Positions 33,059 to 33,102 of a stretch of 33,102 bases of DNA are shown here, one piece after another. Both the position numbers and the translations under genes were made by a program. The notes below the pieces were generated by a model. That model was given only the letters and a program-made list of their open reading frames with translations. It was not told the DNA's origin and searched no databases. Within the stretch, counting starts at the first letter, position 1; every line of letters begins with the position of its first letter. The stretch lies in contig JAJZCB010000039.1 of assembly GCA_021846285.1 (NCBI GenBank), positions 1 to 33,102 on the forward strand. Direction: 5' to 3'. Origin of the DNA: Bacillota bacterium (GTDB lineage: Bacteria; Bacillota; Bacilli; Alicyclobacillales; SLC66).

Positions 33059-33102
33059 TGCCGACCCGCCTCTCTGAACTGAAGTGACTGTCCCGGAAAA
33101 CA

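Overview
This window looks like the chromosome of an endospore-forming Bacillota. The gene families are closest to Bacillales, and an Alicyclobacillaceae-like acidophile is my best guess. That rests on the HrcA/CIRCE-controlled groESL, the redox regulator Rex, the small DUF1450, DUF1657, DUF1659 and DUF2922 proteins, a YjcZ-like small sporulation-type peptide, candidate Spo0A boxes and purine-rich Shine-Dalgarno sequences. GTG and TTG starts are common. Taxonomy is inferred from content only. No rRNA, tRNA, CRISPR array or intact insertion sequence was seen.

Left part (1-10.5 kb): signalling. A minus-strand series reads, in transcription order: candidate promoter with two tandem Spo0A-type boxes, a cyclic-di-GMP-I (GEMM-I) riboswitch, a roughly 300-nt leader, a membrane PAS-GGDEF-EAL protein, a methyl-accepting chemotaxis protein, cheW, cheA and cheR (cut by the left edge). 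Next to it lie a 38-residue YjcZ-like gene with its own hairpin and a divergent plus-strand PAS3-GGDEF-EAL gene. C-di-GMP metabolism, a c-di-GMP sensor RNA and a chemosensory array are therefore physically linked.

Middle (10.4-21.3 kb): housekeeping and redox. groES-groEL has a CIRCE operator and a good terminator. trpS is followed by a DUF1657 gene whose ribosome binding site lies in one arm of a perfect 14-bp inverted repeat. mobA, a moeA-like gene, mobB and rex form a tight minus-strand operon (molybdenum cofactor maturation plus an NADH/NAD sensor). A divergent membrane diguanylate cyclase, 5-formyltetrahydrofolate cyclo-ligase, a 268-bp nested foldback element, a decayed PAP2 phosphatase pseudogene and a SAM methyltransferase with a large N-terminal extension follow.

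Right part (21.3-33.1 kb): a minus-strand series runs ECF sigma factor, its presumed anti-sigma factor, thiL, tsaE, tsaB, rimI, tsaD. It starts from a textbook ECF-type promoter and has a second, sigma-A-type promoter before thiL. Convergent with tsaD is a 49-bp palindrome containing DnaA-box-like sequences. Then come DUF1450, DUF2922 and DUF1659 genes, an oligosaccharide flippase, a class I glutamine amidotransferase (peptidase C26 type), S-adenosylhomocysteine hydrolase, a small membrane protein and a YraQ/DUF318-type permease at the right edge.

The most interesting unexplained items are the riboswitch/Spo0A-box control region, the structured foldback element at 18769-19036, the ECF module upstream of the essential t6A tRNA-modification genes, and the DnaA-box palindrome.
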